DNA of 64,000 bases from HK1 sp965215295 (GCA_965215295.1 OZ244045.1:3410001-3474000); one strand, 5' to 3'. Counted from the first letter of the stretch, positions 53,123-62,328 are shown. Notes: generated by a model from the letters alone, not told the origin. Translations and numbers: made by a program.

Positions 53123-53207
53123 GTCACAGCAGCCCGCGCGGAAGGTCCCGCCAGCCGGGCCAGTACGGCCGCTCGGGGCTCGTCACAGCAGCCCACGCGG
53201 AAGGTCC
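53123..53207. repeat. 26-bp duplication of the CocE-gene 3' end
   Basis: The 26 bases carrying the last seven codons and stop of the hydrolase gene (53182-53207) recur at 53123-53148 with one mismatch (period 59). The outer copy is non-coding. Confidence 0.85.
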
Positions 53208-55312
53208 TCTTCCCATCTCCGGGTGATGGCCACCGTGTCGCCCTCCCGGGCGGTGACCTCGCGGGCGAGATGGAAGCGGTCCGCGTCCGAGGTCATCACG
53301 CTCTCGGAGTCGATCCGCACCGACCAGTCCCCGCGCCGGAACTCGTAGCGCCAGCGGACCTCCTGGCGGGCCGACAGCGGGTCGTCGGGGTGGATCGAGT
53401 AGCGCTGCTCGACATGGCTGCCGGTCTCGAGCCCGTGCGCCAGATCGCGGCTGGCGCCGAAATCGTCGAACGTTTCGAGTACGCGGGTACCGTCCGGGTC
53501 GATCCGGCGCGCGGTCCGGTTCGCCGGGTCGCGCAGCGTCCTGGCCGCCTGGACCGGGAAGTCGGCGGGATGGCCCGGCGCGGCCGGGTCGATCTCGTCC
53601 GCGGCCGCGACCCGGCGCTCCGGCAGGACGAGGCGGCACCGCGCCAGGTGCAGGGTCACCGCCGCCGCGGCCGGGGCCGGCCAGATCACCGGCCAGTAGC
53701 TCGTCGAGACCGCGAGCCTGAGCCGGTGCCCGGCTCGCAGCCGGTGGGCGCATTCGTTCAATGCGATTCGCGCCCGGTAGACGCGGCCGGGCTCCAGCGC
53801 CGCGGGCTGCTCGGGTCCCGCGTGATGGGTCAGGTTGAAGGCCCGGTAGGTGATTCGTTGCGATTCTCCGCCGGGCGCCACGTCGCAGAGCCGGAAGCAG
53901 AGCTGCGCCACCGGCCGGTCGGCCGAGAACGCGACCTCGGCCACCGGCCGCCCCAGAAGCTCCAGCGGAGTTTTCAGGACATCGGTGTCGAAGCACACCG
54001 ACGCCGCGTCGTCCGGCGCCTGGTCGGCGGCCAGCTCGTTGTCGATACGCATCCCGGGACAGAAGCAGGCCGCGGCGATGCCGACGTGATGCGGCGTCGC
54101 CACCACCTGCTCGCCCGTGCCCGGTGCGGCCGACAGCGTTCCGGCGCTCGGCGCCGGACCTGGCGTCTCCGGGTCCTCCGGCCTCGAGATCGAGCGGGAT
54201 GCGGCCGGCGTCCCACCGGCGTCCGGAGGCGGGGGTCGAGACCCGCAGTCCGACGAACGCGCAGGTCGTCGGGCCGGCGTGCCGGGGAGCGTTCCCAGGT
54301 GCAGGATCCTCGAGCCGATGTTCGGCGACGGCCAGGCCGCTTCGCCGACCCACCGGCCCGGCTGCGGTCCGTACAGTGGCGACGGCGACCCGCGGTGCTC
54401 CTGAATGAATGCGCGACAGGCGGGCAGGTCTTCGGCCCCGTTCCGCTCGCCCTTGAGCCAGCGGTCGAACCAGCCGATGACCTCGGCGTGGAAGTCCGCG
54501 GGGTCGATCCGGGCGATGTGGGGGTACCTGTGCTCCCACGGTCCCATCAGCGCCTTGACCGGCGCGGACAGGTTCGCGGCGAGCGCCGCGGGCGCGTTGA
54601 CGTAGGCGTCCGCCCACCCTCCGACGGCGAGCACCGCCGCCTCGATGGCCGGCCAGTCCTCGCAGACCGAGCCGTGCCGCCAGCAGGCGTCGCGGGCCGG
54701 ATGGCCGAGCCAGCGGGCGGCGAGGAAGGGCAGCGTCTCGATCCGCTCCATCCAGCGCTCGCGCCAGTCGTCGCGCAGTGCCGGATCGGGCGGCCGGGAC
54801 TGGTAGGCCAGCATCTGGGCGCCCCAGCCGAAGTTGTCGGTCAGCAGGCAGCCGCCCATGTAGTGGATGTCGTCCGCGTAGCGGTCGACGGTCGAGCAGC
54901 AGGTGACCACCGCCTTCAGCGCGGGCGGGCGGCGAAAGGCGAGCTGCAGTCCGTTGAACCCGCCCCAGGAGATCCCGATCATTCCGACGTTTCCGTCGCA
55001 CCACGGCTGGCCCGCGATCCAGGCGATCGCCGCCTCCCCGTCCGCAAGCTCCCGCTCCGAGTACTCGTCGTCGAAGAGGCCGTCCGAATCCCCGGTACCG
55101 GCGATGTCGACACGAATGCACGCATAGCCCGCCGCGGCGAACACCGGATGGGTGGTGGCGTCACGCGGCGCGGTCCCGTCGCGCTTGCGGTACGGCAGGT
55201 ACTCCAGGATTGCAGGGACCGGCGCATCCGTCTCCGGGCGCCACAACCGAGCCGCGAGGCGCCGCTTGTCCGCGAGGTCGATCCAGGTGTCGATGGGTGA
55301 TGGATACGTCAT
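53183..55312 (-). CDS. CocE/NonD family hydrolase (X-Pro dipeptidyl-peptidase fold)
   Basis: A 709-residue alpha/beta hydrolase with a C-terminal jelly-roll domain. The nucleophile is in GMIGISWGGFNGLQ (~residue 128), the Asp in VGGWADAYVN and the His in GPWEHRYPH. The N-terminus ARLWRPETDAPVPAILEYLPYRKRD and the IAGTGDSDGLFDDEY loop are typical of the S15/CocE group, which includes cocaine esterase, glutaryl-7-ACA acylase and X-Pro peptidases. Substrate is not predictable. The start is the ATG at 55312. A low-complexity Pro/Arg-rich insertion lies near residues 380-440, between the hydrolase and jelly-roll parts. Confidence 0.88.
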   Translation of the reverse strand: MTYPSPIDTWIDLADKRRLAARLWRPETDAPVPAILEYLPYRKRDGTAPRDATTHPVFAAAGYACIRVDIAGTGDSDGLFDDEYSERELADGEAAIAWIAGQPWCDGNVGMIGISWGGFNGLQLAFRRPPALKAVVTCCSTVDRYADDIHYMGGCLLTDNFGWGAQMLAYQSRPPDPALRDDWRERWMERIETLPFLAARWLGHPARDACWRHGSVCEDWPAIEAAVLAVGGWADAYVNAPAALAANLSAPVKALMGPWEHRYPHIARIDPADFHAEVIGWFDRWLKGERNGAEDLPACRAFIQEHRGSPSPLYGPQPGRWVGEAAWPSPNIGSRILHLGTLPGTPARRPARSSDCGSRPPPPDAGGTPAASRSISRPEDPETPGPAPSAGTLSAAPGTGEQVVATPHHVGIAAACFCPGMRIDNELAADQAPDDAASVCFDTDVLKTPLELLGRPVAEVAFSADRPVAQLCFRLCDVAPGGESQRITYRAFNLTHHAGPEQPAALEPGRVYRARIALNECAHRLRAGHRLRLAVSTSYWPVIWPAPAAAAVTLHLARCRLVLPERRVAAADEIDPAAPGHPADFPVQAARTLRDPANRTARRIDPDGTRVLETFDDFGASRDLAHGLETGSHVEQRYSIHPDDPLSARQEVRWRYEFRRGDWSVRIDSESVMTSDADRFHLAREVTAREGDTVAITRRWEEDLPRGLL

Positions 55313-55391
55313 TCGGAACGAGCCTCTCCCTTCACCGGATGCAGCGTCCCGGAACGGGCGGACGCGGACGCATCCGGGGCGGGGGCGCGGT

Positions 55392-56315
55392 TCAGCCTGT
55401 GCGCGACACGCCGGCCGATGCACCGGCTGGTTCGGCCCCGGCGCGGGCAACCCGCCCGCGCGCCTTCAGGTCCGGGTGCGTCCGACGGCGGGCGCGGGCG
55501 TGCGCCGCGCGGCCGAACTCCTCGAAGAGCCGGCGCGAGAGCTCGTGCTCCTCGGGCTTCCACTCCGCGTGCCACTGCACACCGACGGTGAAGGTGCGGT
55601 CGTTGCGGAGCCGCACGCCCTCGACGACTCCGTCGGGGGTGACCGCCTCGACCTGCAGCGAGTCGGCCAGCATGTCGATCCCCTGGCCGTGCAGGGAGTT
55701 CACCATGACCTCGGAGGCGCCCGCGAGCCGCTCGAACAGGCCCCCCGGCGTGAGTCGCACCGGATGGCGCGGCTTGAAGATCTCCTCGACCGTCACGTCG
55801 TCGTGCCGCGGCATCCGGTGGTCGTCCTTGTCCTCGAGAACGTGCAGCCGGTAGTGCAGCGAACCGCCCAGGGCGACGTTCATCTCCTGGATTCCCCGGC
55901 AGATCCCGAACACCGGCACCTCGGCCTCGATGCAGGCCCGCACCATCGCCAGCGCGGTGGCATCGCGTTCGGGGTCGATCGGTTCGTCGTCGGGGAACGG
56001 CGGGCCGTCGTAGTGGTGGGGTTCGACGTTCGCGCGTCCGCCGGTCAGCACCAGTCCGTCGATGCGCTCGACGAACGAGTCGACGTGGAGCCGGTCCCCC
56101 AGCGGCGGCAGCATGACCGGCAGGCACCCCGCGAACCGCTCGACCGACTCGTTGTTCTTTGCCGACGACGCATGCACCGTATGGCGCCGGTTCTCCAGCT
56201 CGATCACGCTCGCCGACACGCACACGAGCGGCCTGGGATGCGGATGCGATTCGGGCGGGACCTTGTTCACGGGAGCGAAACCTAGCGCGCGGAAGCCGGA
56301 CGGGCAAGTGTCCAC
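55392..56315 (-). CDS. Gamma-glutamyl-gamma-aminobutyrate hydrolase (PuuD-like)
   Basis: A 307-residue class I glutamine-amidotransferase-like hydrolase. The nucleophile Cys is in PVFGICRGIQEMNVALGG, the His in VGVQWHAEWKPEEHE, and LVLTGGRANVEPHHY is the oxyanion-side motif of the PuuD family, which hydrolyses gamma-glutamyl-GABA in putrescine degradation. The C-terminal ~45 residues (HARARRRTHPDLKARGR...) are Arg/Ala-rich and beyond the usual family length, so the end may be less conserved. The start (a GTG at 56315) is uncertain. It is on the same strand as the CocE and agmatinase genes. Confidence 0.88.
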   Translation of the reverse strand: MDTCPSGFRALGFAPVNKVPPESHPHPRPLVCVSASVIELENRRHTVHASSAKNNESVERFAGCLPVMLPPLGDRLHVDSFVERIDGLVLTGGRANVEPHHYDGPPFPDDEPIDPERDATALAMVRACIEAEVPVFGICRGIQEMNVALGGSLHYRLHVLEDKDDHRMPRHDDVTVEEIFKPRHPVRLTPGGLFERLAGASEVMVNSLHGQGIDMLADSLQVEAVTPDGVVEGVRLRNDRTFTVGVQWHAEWKPEEHELSRRLFEEFGRAAHARARRRTHPDLKARGRVARAGAEPAGASAGVSRTG

Positions 56316-56358
56316 GACGTACCGTCACGATGGATTCGCGCCGGCCCCGAGCAAGGCC

Positions 56359-57054
56359 TCACTCGGCTCGCCCCGCGATCCGGCAGGGCCTCCATTTTCG
56401 AGTCCAGTGTTCGTCCGTCTGCACATGGCCGGCTCGAACGCTCTTGCAGACGTTGTTCCGGAACTCCGCCACCGGAAACCCTCGCTCCACCCGCAACACC
56501 ACACCCTCCCGCTCACCGCCGAGCACGGAAGGTTCGCCGTGGGCCTGCTTCACGAACCCGCGTATCTCCGCGACCGATCGGAAACAGCCTCTGAACAGCA
56601 CCGGCACGACCGGGATCTCCCGGCGCTTCGCATACGTCTCGACCTCGGCAAACGCCGCAAAGTGACCATCGCCGTCTCCGAGCGCGAAGGCATGGAACGT
56701 TTTGTGCTCCGCCACGGGCTCGTAGGCGATGCTGTGCACTCCGTAGATGTCCTCACCGTATAGATGGACGTCCGGCTCGTTCACCTTCCATGCGTGGTGT
56801 TTCTTCACCATCGCCATCCACCTGGCGTCCGACGGGGCCGCCACGCTGCGCGCGTACACCTTGCCGGCGTGCAGGAGCGTGCTGCTGCCGTCCAGCTTCT
56901 CCGTCACCACCACGGACTCGTCCACGAATCGAGCCGGGTCCGGGTGAACGTCGTCGTCCCGAACGATGGCCGGTGACCACGGCCAGTACGGCGTGCCGGG
57001 ATATTTGGCGCTCGATGGCAGGCCGAGTCCGCTCTCCACGGTGACCGGCCCCAT
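56359..57054 (-). CDS. RNA ligase family protein (ATP-dependent, Rnl2-like core)
   Basis: A 231-residue nucleotidyltransferase. Motif I is TEKLDGSSTLL, with the lysine to be adenylylated at about residue 53, followed by VYARS; motif III-like YGEDIYGVHSIAY is near 100, motif IV EGVVLRV near 195 and motif V NVCKSVRAGHVQTDEHW near 210. This is the compact catalytic core of the RNA ligase family (as in T4 Rnl2) without an extra C-terminal domain. Such enzymes join RNA ends through an adenylylated 5' phosphate. The start ATG overlaps the stop of the PIN gene (ATGA), so it is translationally coupled to it, the arrangement expected of a repair partner of an RNase. Confidence 0.85.
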   Translation of the reverse strand: MGPVTVESGLGLPSSAKYPGTPYWPWSPAIVRDDDVHPDPARFVDESVVVTEKLDGSSTLLHAGKVYARSVAAPSDARWMAMVKKHHAWKVNEPDVHLYGEDIYGVHSIAYEPVAEHKTFHAFALGDGDGHFAAFAEVETYAKRREIPVVPVLFRGCFRSVAEIRGFVKQAHGEPSVLGGEREGVVLRVERGFPVAEFRNNVCKSVRAGHVQTDEHWTRKWRPCRIAGRAE

Positions 57055-57533
57055 CACGCTCTCTTCGAGGCATGCTGAGGGCACAGTTGAGTGACCCTCA
57101 CTCCCAGACCATCCGTCAACGCCGCCTGTTCAGCCCAATCGCTGTCGAGTGCATTCAGGATGGTTGCATTCGCGACGACCGCAACCGCCAGAAACTTTCG
57201 GTCCGATCGGTCGAGAGTATTCCCGGGCAATTCTTCGAAACCTCGCCGATCGTCCTCGGACGGTGTCACGGCAACCCTGAGAACACGATCACTCGCATAC
57301 TGGTTGTTGTGTACATGTCTGAAGAACATGTCACCCACGTCGGGTGCTCCCGAGTGATTCAGATGATTCGCGTACTCCGCCAGAATGTCGTTCCGCTCAT
57401 CGATCGCAACGACCTCGTTCCCCACAATCGATTCCAGTCTCTCCACACAAGTCAACCGGCAAAGCGGATCGGCATGGGTATCTCGCCCGTTGGCGACTAT
57501 TGCAACGTTCGTATCCACTACAAGCGGGGTCAT
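57054..57533 (-). CDS. PIN-domain-like ribonuclease
   Basis: A 159-residue protein with a PIN-type acidic set. MTPLVVDTNVAIVANG gives the first Asp (residue 7), ILAEYANHL the Glu (53), RSDRKFLAVAV an Asp (111) and NALDSDW the last Asps (130/132), in the order of PIN nucleases. The ATG at 57533 lies 5 bases after the stop of the ATPase gene; an upstream in-frame extension overlaps that gene and lacks PIN features. PIN domains are mostly RNases of toxin-antitoxin and RNA-processing systems. Its tight position between an ATPase and an RNA ligase suggests a regulated RNA-cutting effector. Confidence 0.8.
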   Translation of the reverse strand: MTPLVVDTNVAIVANGRDTHADPLCRLTCVERLESIVGNEVVAIDERNDILAEYANHLNHSGAPDVGDMFFRHVHNNQYASDRVLRVAVTPSEDDRRGFEELPGNTLDRSDRKFLAVAVVANATILNALDSDWAEQAALTDGLGVRVTQLCPQHASKRA

Positions 57534-57538
57534 TCGGA

Positions 57539-58894
57539 TTACTCCATCTGTCTCTTCAAGGATGCCTTGGTGATGGCTGCGATTTCGCCCATCTCGTCTC
57601 CAAAGAAATGCTCCGGCCAGTTCTCGATCACACCCCATTCGTTGAGGCGCAGATCCTCGATGCACGCCTGATCCGATTTTGGACTTGACTGCAAGGAAAC
57701 GAAGTACAGCCTGACATCTTCACAGGGTACCTCCTGCTCGGCTACACGACGTTGCAGACGCCGCATCAAGTGTTCGCTGTGGCTCTCCACGACAATCTGC
57801 ACATTTCTCACTTCTGCCACGTTCAGCATGACGTCCGCGAGTCCGCTCTGCACCGCGGGATGCAGGTGGATTTCCGGTTGCTCCATCAGCACCGTCGAAC
57901 CTTCCGGAACGTAGTAGAGGAGTACGAGCACCGGCAGGACCTGGGACACGCCGAACCCGACGTCGGTCAGCGCCGTCCACACCCCCGAACGTGAAGTCCT
58001 GACCCTCGTTCGGTACAGATTCGTTCCCTCTGCGATCTCCTCGAGACGGAATTCGTGAATCAATCCCAGTTCACGCAACCAGTGGGCGATTATCTCCTGA
58101 AAGGGTCTCCGCCACTTCCCGAATCCGAGTTGCCGCTTCTCTTTGCGAGCAGTAGCGGCGAGGATCGCATCGATCGTGCGCTCACCCCGCTGGCCAACGT
58201 CTTCCGGAATGGATCCGGCCCATTGGTACTCCCTTCTCGGATATTCGCGCAACGGACCCAGGTAATGGATGGAATCCATGAATTTTTCATATTCCAGCTC
58301 GAGTTCATCGAGAAATTCCGCATTCTGAAAGTAGCTCTTTGCTTGACCGGGAAACAGATAACCTTTTGCCGGGTGCGGCAACCGCGAAGGGCGGCCCCGG
58401 GTACGTACCAAGTCCAGTTTGGGCATCCATTTGAACCACTCCGACTTCCCCTTCGCTTGCAACCGGAACTCCTCTTCGCTGAACCGGTATACCAATTCCC
58501 GGGGCCATGGGCGCTTGTTCCGGAAACCGACCCGGCACCGCACCTGAAGGCTGTCGCCCTGAATCCGTGGGTCACTCGACAACGGCGGATACTTGATCCG
58601 CAACGCGTCCGGCAGCGTCCACTCGAGGCCCCAGCAGATTGCCTGGGCATTGTCACGTCGGTGGACCACGTCTTCGAATGTCCCCAGGTTGACCATGGCC
58701 CCCGGCCTGCCAAAATCGAGGACAGTGCCGCGGTCCGTGGCGTTCCTGGTCTGCTTGAGCAGCAGGAGCAAATGCAAGAGACTGCTCTTGCCCGCGCTGT
58801 TCTTTCCGAAAAGTCCGGTCACTTTGCCAAATGTCAGGTCGGCTTTCCGCCACGCCTTGAAGTTCTCGATCTCGATGCGTTTCAGCATCTCCAT
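57539..58894 (-). CDS. AAA family ATPase with DUF3696 C-terminus
   Basis: A 451-residue ATPase. The P-loop is VTGLFGKNSAGKSSLLHL (~28-45), followed by a long insertion, Walker B TVLMEQPEIHLHP (~365) and the histidine switch IVVESHSEHLMRRLQRR. The end LRLNEWGVIENWPEHFFGDEMGE is the DUF3696 signature. ATPases of this build (related to OLD/SMC-like ATPases) recur in defence loci, where they sense an intruder and release or hold a nuclease partner. The start ATG at 58894 (MEMLKRIEIENFKAW) is clear. It is the first gene of an operon with the PIN and RNA-ligase genes. Base composition is more AT-rich than the flanking genes. Confidence 0.88.
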   Translation of the reverse strand: MEMLKRIEIENFKAWRKADLTFGKVTGLFGKNSAGKSSLLHLLLLLKQTRNATDRGTVLDFGRPGAMVNLGTFEDVVHRRDNAQAICWGLEWTLPDALRIKYPPLSSDPRIQGDSLQVRCRVGFRNKRPWPRELVYRFSEEEFRLQAKGKSEWFKWMPKLDLVRTRGRPSRLPHPAKGYLFPGQAKSYFQNAEFLDELELEYEKFMDSIHYLGPLREYPRREYQWAGSIPEDVGQRGERTIDAILAATARKEKRQLGFGKWRRPFQEIIAHWLRELGLIHEFRLEEIAEGTNLYRTRVRTSRSGVWTALTDVGFGVSQVLPVLVLLYYVPEGSTVLMEQPEIHLHPAVQSGLADVMLNVAEVRNVQIVVESHSEHLMRRLQRRVAEQEVPCEDVRLYFVSLQSSPKSDQACIEDLRLNEWGVIENWPEHFFGDEMGEIAAITKASLKRQME

Positions 58895-59220
58895 TTCTCC
58901 TGCGGTGCATTCCGGAGCCGGGACGACGGCGATGCTACCATCCGGTTCATCGAACAGGATCCGTCAGACCCGGATGAAACGAGTCCGATGAATCCGTCAA
59001 GAGGGCGCATCGTCGCAGCGCGGCACGAAGCGGCGCCGGACGGAGCCCGCTGTCATGCAGCCTCGGCGATGACCGACGAAGGGCCCGGATCGGCGGACAA
59101 TCACCTGAAGATCATCGGCGATCGTTATCCAGTGCCGGGTCGGCGCTCGTCAGCCCCGGCGTCGTTCGAGTCGTCATCGCCGGTTCCGTGCCAAATGCGT
59201 CTGAGCTGGAACAGCAGCCG
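58895..59220. other. Intergenic region upstream of the ATPase-PIN-ligase operon
   Basis: About 325 bases. The promoter of the operon should lie close to 58900-58960. No gene, RNA or clear palindrome was found. Confidence 0.35.
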
Positions 59221-59454
59221 CTAGGGGGCGACGACCGTCAGCAGCGGCGTGCCGTCGGGCGAGAGCGGCACGGCGCCGGCGGCGCCCGCCGCCGACCATG
59301 GCTTCGACCCGCAGTAGACCACCACGGCCAGCGTGCGCAGCCCGCCGTCGCGGTCGAGCCGGCCCTGACGCCGCAGATGCTCGCGCAGCAGGCTGGTGTA
59401 GGCGAGGGTACGCGCCGCCATGTCGGGGTCCACCGTGGACTGGAACTCGAGCAT
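59221..59454 (-). pseudogene. Relic of an Rpn/PD-(D/E)XK recombination-promoting nuclease
   Basis: The frame MLEFQSTVDPDMAARTLAYT continues SLLREHLRRQGRL and LAVVVYCGSKPWSAA. This is the core of Rpn (RpnA-like, formerly transposase_31) proteins, where LEFQSxVDxxMxxRxLxYxxLLxxxLxRxGxL is followed by LPVVLYxGxxxW. The N-terminal part and most of the C-terminus are missing and the frame upstream does not continue, so it is a fragment. Confidence 0.55.
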
Positions 59455-59955
59455 GCGCGGGCCGCCGCACCTGCCGGACGCCGCGGGTCTCTTCGCACCT
59501 CATCCGGCAAATCACCTCCGGCGCTCGTGTCCGGGTCATGGGGCGTCTCCTCGGTGCCCATCGAACCGGACAGCTCACGTGCCGCTGCACCGGACAGACG
59601 ATTGGCTCCTGACCACTTCGGTGCGGCCAAGGAGACCGGCACCCCCGTCCGTACCGCCCACGCGAGGCCACCGAGCGTCTCGCCCCGTGAGGGCACCGCC
59701 CGAAGGACGTGCAGTCGCCCTTCAGTCAGCCGACCGTATAATCCTGTCCGGCATCCGGCCACGACCGGGCTCCTCCGCGGCTCCTCGCTTCGGTCCCGGG
59801 GTATCGCCGATGTCGCTGCCCGACGCCGCCCGGCGCTCCGGTGACGGGTACGGTCACCGTCCGCCGTGGACGGTACCCGGGCCGGCAATTTTCGTGGCGC
59901 CGCGGAACGGGTCGGATCCGGACCCGATGGCTCCCGTGTTCCGGAGAAGCGCGTG
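59455..59955. other. Intergenic region upstream of the second efflux operon
   Basis: About 500 bases between the nuclease relic and the efflux operon. Open frames on both strands are GC-driven and unconvincing. Promoters for the operon are expected here. Confidence 0.35.
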
Positions 59956-62328
59956 ATGTCGGAACTCCGATTTCATCGAAGGCACTGGATGTGCCTCGTG
60001 ATCAGCGTAGCGGCCTTGTTCGCCGGGCTCCCCGGCCATGCCGCATCCGTTGCGGAGAAGGTGAACGTCGGCATCGTGGTCGACGGGGACGGACCCTTCC
60101 TTCAGGAAGCCATCGGCCTGTTCACGAGCGAGATCTCCGAGCTGACCGCCGGGGAATTCGACGTCCGCTTCGATGACGCCATGATCCTGAAGGGCGACTG
60201 GTCGGTCGAAGGGGCCGAGGATGCCATGCGCGCACTGCAGGGCAACGCCCATGTCGATGTCGTGCTGGCGCTCGGCTTCGTCTCCAGCACCGTAGCCGCA
60301 CGGATGCCGGAACATCCCAAGCCGACGTTTGCTCCCATGGCTCTGGCTTCGGACCTGGTGGACCTGCCCCGGTCCGGCAGATCCAGCGGCGTCGCCAACC
60401 TCAGCTATCTCGCCGCCGAAGTCCGGTTCGCAGACGATCTGCTGACGTTTCGGGAGATCGTCCGCTTCCGGAAGCTGGCGCTGCTGATGGAGAAGTCCAT
60501 CAGCGAGGCCGTGCCCGAGCTGGCGGACAGCGCCAGGGAGCTGGCCGCGAGCCTCGGCGTCGATCTCGTCATCGTTCTCCAGGAGAACCCCGTCGACGAC
60601 ATCGTTGCACGGCTCCCCGGTGATGCCGATGCGGTCATGCTGGGACCCCTGCCCCGCATGGACCGGACCGGGACAACGCGGCTCATCGAAGACCTGACCA
60701 CCCGTGGACTGCCCAGCTACAGCCTGACCGGCACCACTCCGGTCCGGCATGGGGTGCTCGCGGCGGCGGCCCCCGATACCGACTGGACTCGACTGGCCCG
60801 GCGCAATGCGCTCAATTTCCAGGCGGTGCTCCTCGGCGAGAACGCCGGCGACCAGAGCGTGTCGTTCCGGCGCAAGCGCAGACTCACGATCAACATGGAA
60901 ACTGCCGGCAGGCTCGGGATCTCGCCCCGGTTCGACGTGCTCAGCTCCGCAACCCTGCTCAACGAGGACACGGCTCCGGAAAGCCGCCGGTGGAGTCTCT
61001 CCTCGGTGGCGAAGGAGGCACTGCGGGCCAACCTGAACATCCGGACAGGCATGGCGGGACTGGTGGCGGACGCCGAAGGGGAGGTCGCGGCGAGGTCGCG
61101 CCTGCGGCCGCAGATCGGCGCCTCGCTCGGGGTGACGCAGTTGAATGACGATGCACCGTCGGTCCTGGCCGGCCAATCGGCGCGGCGGACGTCGAGCGTG
61201 CAGGTGCAGGTGAGCCAGGTGCTCCATTCGGAGGCCGATCGGGCCGCCATCGAGGTGGAACACCATCGGCAGCAGGCTCGCGTGGCGGCGCAGCGGGCAC
61301 TCGAGCTCGATGTGGTGCAATCGGCCACTACGGGGTTTCTCCAGGTCCTGAAGGCGCAGACCGCGGTCGACATCCGCCGGCGTGCACTGGAGCTCGCTCG
61401 TACCAATCTCGACCTTGCCCGGGATCGGGTGCGGCTCGGCTCCTCCAGCGCATCCGATGTCTATCGCTGGGAGAGCGAGGTGGCGTCGGCGCGGCGGGCA
61501 CTGCTGGCCACCCGGGCCACCCGGGAGCAGGCGATGGACGCCCTGAACCGCCTGCTGCATCGCCCGATCGAGGAACGGTTCTCCACCGAGCCGGCCAGCC
61601 TGACCGATCCGTCGCTGCTGGTGAGCCGGAGCAATCTGGTGTCGCTGATCGACAGCCAGCGCGCAGTGGATGCGATGGGGGAGATCTTCCTGGCCGAGGG
61701 GCTGGCCAACGCACCGGAGCTGAGGATCATTGCAGCCAATGTCGCGGCGGCCGACCGGCAGGTCCGGTCCGGCCGAAGGTCCTACTGGAGCCCCGAGCTG
61801 AGCCTGTCCGGCCGGATCGGCCGCGTGCTGGCGGAACATGACAGGGCCATGGGCTCGGCCGAGGGGCGGAACGACTGGCAGGTCACCCTCAATCTCTCCC
61901 TGCCCCTGTACCTCGGTGGACGGCGGCAATCCGACATCGACCGGGGCGTGTACACCCTGCATGAGCTGAAGCTGCAGAGGCTGGCCGAGCAGCACCGAAT
62001 CGAGCACGATGTCCGGTCCGGCCTGCACGCGGTACAGGCCAGCTACGCCGCCATCGACCTGGCGGCCAGGGCGGCGGACGCCGCTCGCAAGAACTTTGCA
62101 TTGATCCAGGACGGCTACAACGGCGGCACGGTGTCCATCCTGGGCTTCCTGGATGCCAGGGATGCCTTTCTGGACGCGGATCGGGCCGCCACCGACGCGG
62201 TGTACGACTTCCTGATCGACCTGATGAGCCTGCAGCGCGCCACGGGAGCCTTCGATTTCTTCCTCGATGCCGAGTCCATGGACGCGATGGCGGAGCGTAT
62301 CCGGCAGAAGGTGATCGGGGGCTCCTGA
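59956..62328 (+). CDS. TolC-family outer-membrane protein fused to an N-terminal substrate-binding-protein domain
   Basis: A 790-residue exported protein with a signal peptide (MCLVISVAALFAGLPGHAA, cut near residue 30). Residues ~36-300 resemble the ABC_sub_bind type of periplasmic binding fold: VNVGIVVDGDGPFLQEAIGLF, DVVLALGFVSSTVAARMP and ADAVMLGPLPRMDR. From ~340 the TolC/OEP fold begins, with long coiled-coil helices (AALELDVVQSATTGFLQVLKAQTAVDI type), LGSSSASDVYRWESEVASARRALL and LNLSLPLYLGGRRQSDIDRG; the second half repeats it. The ATG at 59956 is chosen by the signal peptide. It leads an operon with an adaptor lipoprotein and an RND pump. The fused binding domain would lie in the periplasm at the channel's entrance, an unusual design. 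Confidence 0.82.
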   Translation: MSELRFHRRHWMCLVISVAALFAGLPGHAASVAEKVNVGIVVDGDGPFLQEAIGLFTSEISELTAGEFDVRFDDAMILKGDWSVEGAEDAMRALQGNAHVDVVLALGFVSSTVAARMPEHPKPTFAPMALASDLVDLPRSGRSSGVANLSYLAAEVRFADDLLTFREIVRFRKLALLMEKSISEAVPELADSARELAASLGVDLVIVLQENPVDDIVARLPGDADAVMLGPLPRMDRTGTTRLIEDLTTRGLPSYSLTGTTPVRHGVLAAAAPDTDWTRLARRNALNFQAVLLGENAGDQSVSFRRKRRLTINMETAGRLGISPRFDVLSSATLLNEDTAPESRRWSLSSVAKEALRANLNIRTGMAGLVADAEGEVAARSRLRPQIGASLGVTQLNDDAPSVLAGQSARRTSSVQVQVSQVLHSEADRAAIEVEHHRQQARVAAQRALELDVVQSATTGFLQVLKAQTAVDIRRRALELARTNLDLARDRVRLGSSSASDVYRWESEVASARRALLATRATREQAMDALNRLLHRPIEERFSTEPASLTDPSLLVSRSNLVSLIDSQRAVDAMGEIFLAEGLANAPELRIIAANVAAADRQVRSGRRSYWSPELSLSGRIGRVLAEHDRAMGSAEGRNDWQVTLNLSLPLYLGGRRQSDIDRGVYTLHELKLQRLAEQHRIEHDVRSGLHAVQASYAAIDLAARAADAARKNFALIQDGYNGGTVSILGFLDARDAFLDADRAATDAVYDFLIDLMSLQRATGAFDFFLDAESMDAMAERIRQKVIGGS

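Noticed and set aside
51983..55300. Plus-strand frame of about 1105 codons opposite the agmatinase and hydrolase genes
   Set aside because: Both minus-strand genes have catalytic motifs; the frame is a composition artefact.
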